Made by a program: the position numbers and the translations under genes. A stretch of DNA of 6,488 nt from Candidatus Bathyarchaeum sp. (GTDB taxonomy: Archaea > Thermoproteota > Bathyarchaeia > Bathyarchaeales > Bathyarchaeaceae), in NCBI GenBank assembly GCA_003096235.1, contig PIXT01000009.1, positions 1-6,488 of the forward strand, given 5' to 3'. Shown piece after piece: positions 6,372 to 6,488 of this stretch. The stretch's first letter is position 1, and every line of letters begins with the position of its first letter. The notes below the pieces were generated by a model. The model had not been told where the DNA came from. It did not search any database and saw nothing but the letters and a program-made list of their open reading frames with translations.

Positions 6372-6488
6372 ACGTATGAACGTGTGAACCTTTTGTTTTG
6401 GATGGGTGTGGTGCAGAAAAATTCAGAAAAAAAGGTAGTTTTCAACATACAACTACTATTTGAATACTAATATGCCGCACTAAAGTGT
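6372..6488. other. AT-rich tail without a supported gene
   Basis: The last 117 bases contain no family-like reading frame. The only structure seen is an imperfect inverted repeat: GGTAGTT at 6434-6440 pairs with AACTACT at 6451-6457 (the outer pair is G-U) around a 10-base loop. It follows an A-rich run and precedes AT-rich sequence, so it could be a minor hairpin upstream of a gene beyond the window. Confidence 0.3.

Noticed and set aside
6402..6470. 22-codon ATG reading frame after the tRNA
   Set aside because: It is too short, lacks a ribosome binding site and has no recognisable sequence; a chance frame is likely.
1..6488. CRISPR array, insertion sequence or transposase
   Set aside because: No regularly spaced repeats, terminal inverted repeats or transposase-like proteins were seen on either strand.

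Overview
The window looks archaeal. The clearest evidence is the intact tRNA-Glu at 6282-6359: its acceptor stem, D-loop and T-arm match the archaeal tRNA-Glu pattern, it carries an encoded CCA, and it differs from bacterial tRNA-Glu. The genes are moderately AT-rich. They use short ATGA stop/start overlaps and Shine-Dalgarno motifs such as GGTGAG, GGTGG and GAGG. The lineage cannot be fixed from this sequence; a mesophilic Thermoproteota/Bathyarchaeia-type archaeon is only a guess.

Layout: (1) positions 3-542 hold the 3' end of a protein of about 180 visible residues that resembles the back half of a TIM-barrel glycosidase-like protein. (2) Positions 543-764 are an AT-rich intergenic stretch that probably carries the promoter of the next operon. 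(3) Positions 765-6133 hold five same-strand genes: a family 2 glycosyltransferase, a glucose-1-phosphate cytidylyltransferase (RfbF type), an extended SDR NDP-sugar epimerase/dehydratase, and two successive C-methyltransferases of the TylCIII/TcaB9 type. The junctions are ATGA overlap, 86 nt, ATGA overlap and 20 nt. (4) Positions 6134-6281 are a spacer that may hold the 3' remnant of another gene. (5) tRNA-Glu(CTC) follows, then 129 bases with no supported gene.

How the genes fit together: the cytidylyltransferase would activate glucose-1-phosphate as CDP-glucose, the SDR would oxidise, epimerise or reduce the nucleotide sugar, and one or both methyltransferases would add a carbon-linked methyl branch to a keto-sugar intermediate. 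The glycosyltransferase would then move the finished sugar onto a surface glycan or glycolipid. This is a plausible small module for a branched-chain (C-methyl) deoxysugar in an archaeon. No recognisable CDP-glucose 4,6-dehydratase (RfbG/DdhB) or 3-dehydratase (RfbH/DdhC) lies in the window, so the pathway is incomplete here or unconventional. The most notable points are the two diverged C-methyltransferases with different substitutions at conserved active-site positions, and the glycosyltransferase frame, which has no ordinary start codon early enough to include its first beta strand.
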